Source: a bacterium (GTDB lineage Bacteria; Gemmatimonadota; Gemmatimonadetes; Longimicrobiales; RSA9). Taken from it: a DNA stretch of 64,000 nt. Under the pieces are notes generated by a model. It was not told the origin of the DNA and ran no database searches. It worked only from the letters and a program-made list of their open reading frames with translations. Location: NCBI GenBank assembly GCA_003242735.1, contig QGVH01000017.1, positions 24,287 through 88,286 on the forward strand, read 5' to 3'. Every line of letters starts with the position of its first letter. Within the stretch, counting starts at the first letter, position 1. A program made the translations under genes and the position numbers. Positions 63,768 through 64,000 of this stretch are shown piece by piece.

Positions 63768-64000
63768 ATGCGCCGACTGACGGCGGTTGGCTTGGCGGTC
63801 GCGGTCGTGATCCTCGCGGCCTGCGGCGTGCGGCGCCACGGGATGATCGAGGCCCCGGCACCGGATCATCGCGCCGCGCTGGACTGCGCCCTCAACGAGG
63901 CGACAGCCCGCGGCTACGCGCCGACCGACGGCGGCGTCGACGCCGGCTACATCTATTTGGTCCGTAGGGCCAACCGGGGGATCACCCGCGGAGAGGGCGC
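63768..64000 (+). CDS. Hypothetical lipoprotein (partial, runs off the window)
   Basis: At least 77 codons, open to the end. Lipoprotein signal with lipobox LAAC (about 17-20: VAVVILAACG), then a soluble region (ALDCALNEATARGYAPTDGG). Start supported by AGGAGG at 63757-63762. No family can be named from the visible part. Confidence 0.65.
   Translation, partial: MRRLTAVGLAVAVVILAACGVRRHGMIEAPAPDHRAALDCALNEATARGYAPTDGGVDAGYIYLVRRANRGITRGEG

Overview
The window is high-GC (roughly 70% by eye), single-chromosome-like bacterial DNA with no phage, plasmid or rRNA genes. Diderm markers (WaaA for lipopolysaccharide Kdo transfer, several outer-membrane beta-barrels, a TonB-domain protein), 6-bladed beta-propeller proteins, ECF sigma/kinase pairs with TPR tails, NirK and high-GC codon use suggest a member of the Gemmatimonadota or a close relative. 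That placement is inference; no 16S gene is present.

Layout. 0-10 kb: response regulator coupled to an EAL phosphodiesterase, a DUF4015 glycosidase-like protein coupled to a MoaD/ThiS protein, a BlaI-type repressor with an M56-TonB membrane protease and a visible operator, WaaA, and a D12-class adenine methyltransferase. 10-18 kb: a DUF423 protein, a zinc aminopeptidase, an iron-type ABC importer (binding protein, permease, ATPase overlapping stop-to-start) under a sigma70 promoter with a Fur-like box, then leuS. 18.3-20.7 kb: an ECF sigma factor and its Ser/Thr kinase-TPR partner, both broken. 20.7-24.1 kb: an array of 22 tRNA genes behind two good promoters and closed by a hairpin. 24.4-34 kb: a 36-residue membrane peptide, an IstB relic, a cytochrome-porin fusion, a membrane-anchored LuxR-type protein, a Tll0287-like haem protein, an aldo/keto reductase, a glycosyltransferase, a divergent DinB/HxlR pair and an MscS channel. 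34.5-37.6 kb: histidine kinase, response regulator and NirK-like copper protein head to tail. 38-43.7 kb: two-subunit molybdenum hydroxylase (IorA/IorB type), a beta-barrel protein, and an aldo/keto reductase divergent from an XRE/MmyB regulator.

43.7-49.8 kb is a gene graveyard: relics of an aldo/keto reductase, an alpha/beta hydrolase, an NTF2-like protein, a beta-propeller, a MarR regulator, an NmrA-type protein and a DUF4105 protein sit around two intact genes. 51-59 kb returns to ordinary genes: DinB, a CorC-type CBS membrane protein, the pntA-pntAB-pntB transhydrogenase operon, a cyclase and a HAD phosphatase. 59-64 kb has a beta-barrel gene between two repeat fields, a full-length Ada, a lone tRNA-Pro and the start of a lipoprotein gene.

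The most unusual signal is not a gene. Three intergenic fields (50.37-50.59, 59.30-59.51 and 61.08-61.30 kb) carry a degenerate 33-bp palindrome (half-site near GCGGCGAAGTTCC) repeated with a 62-bp period. Other short-period degenerate repeats (23, about 31-38 and 35 bp) lie beside them, and a compact group of DnaA-box-like sites sits next to the first field.
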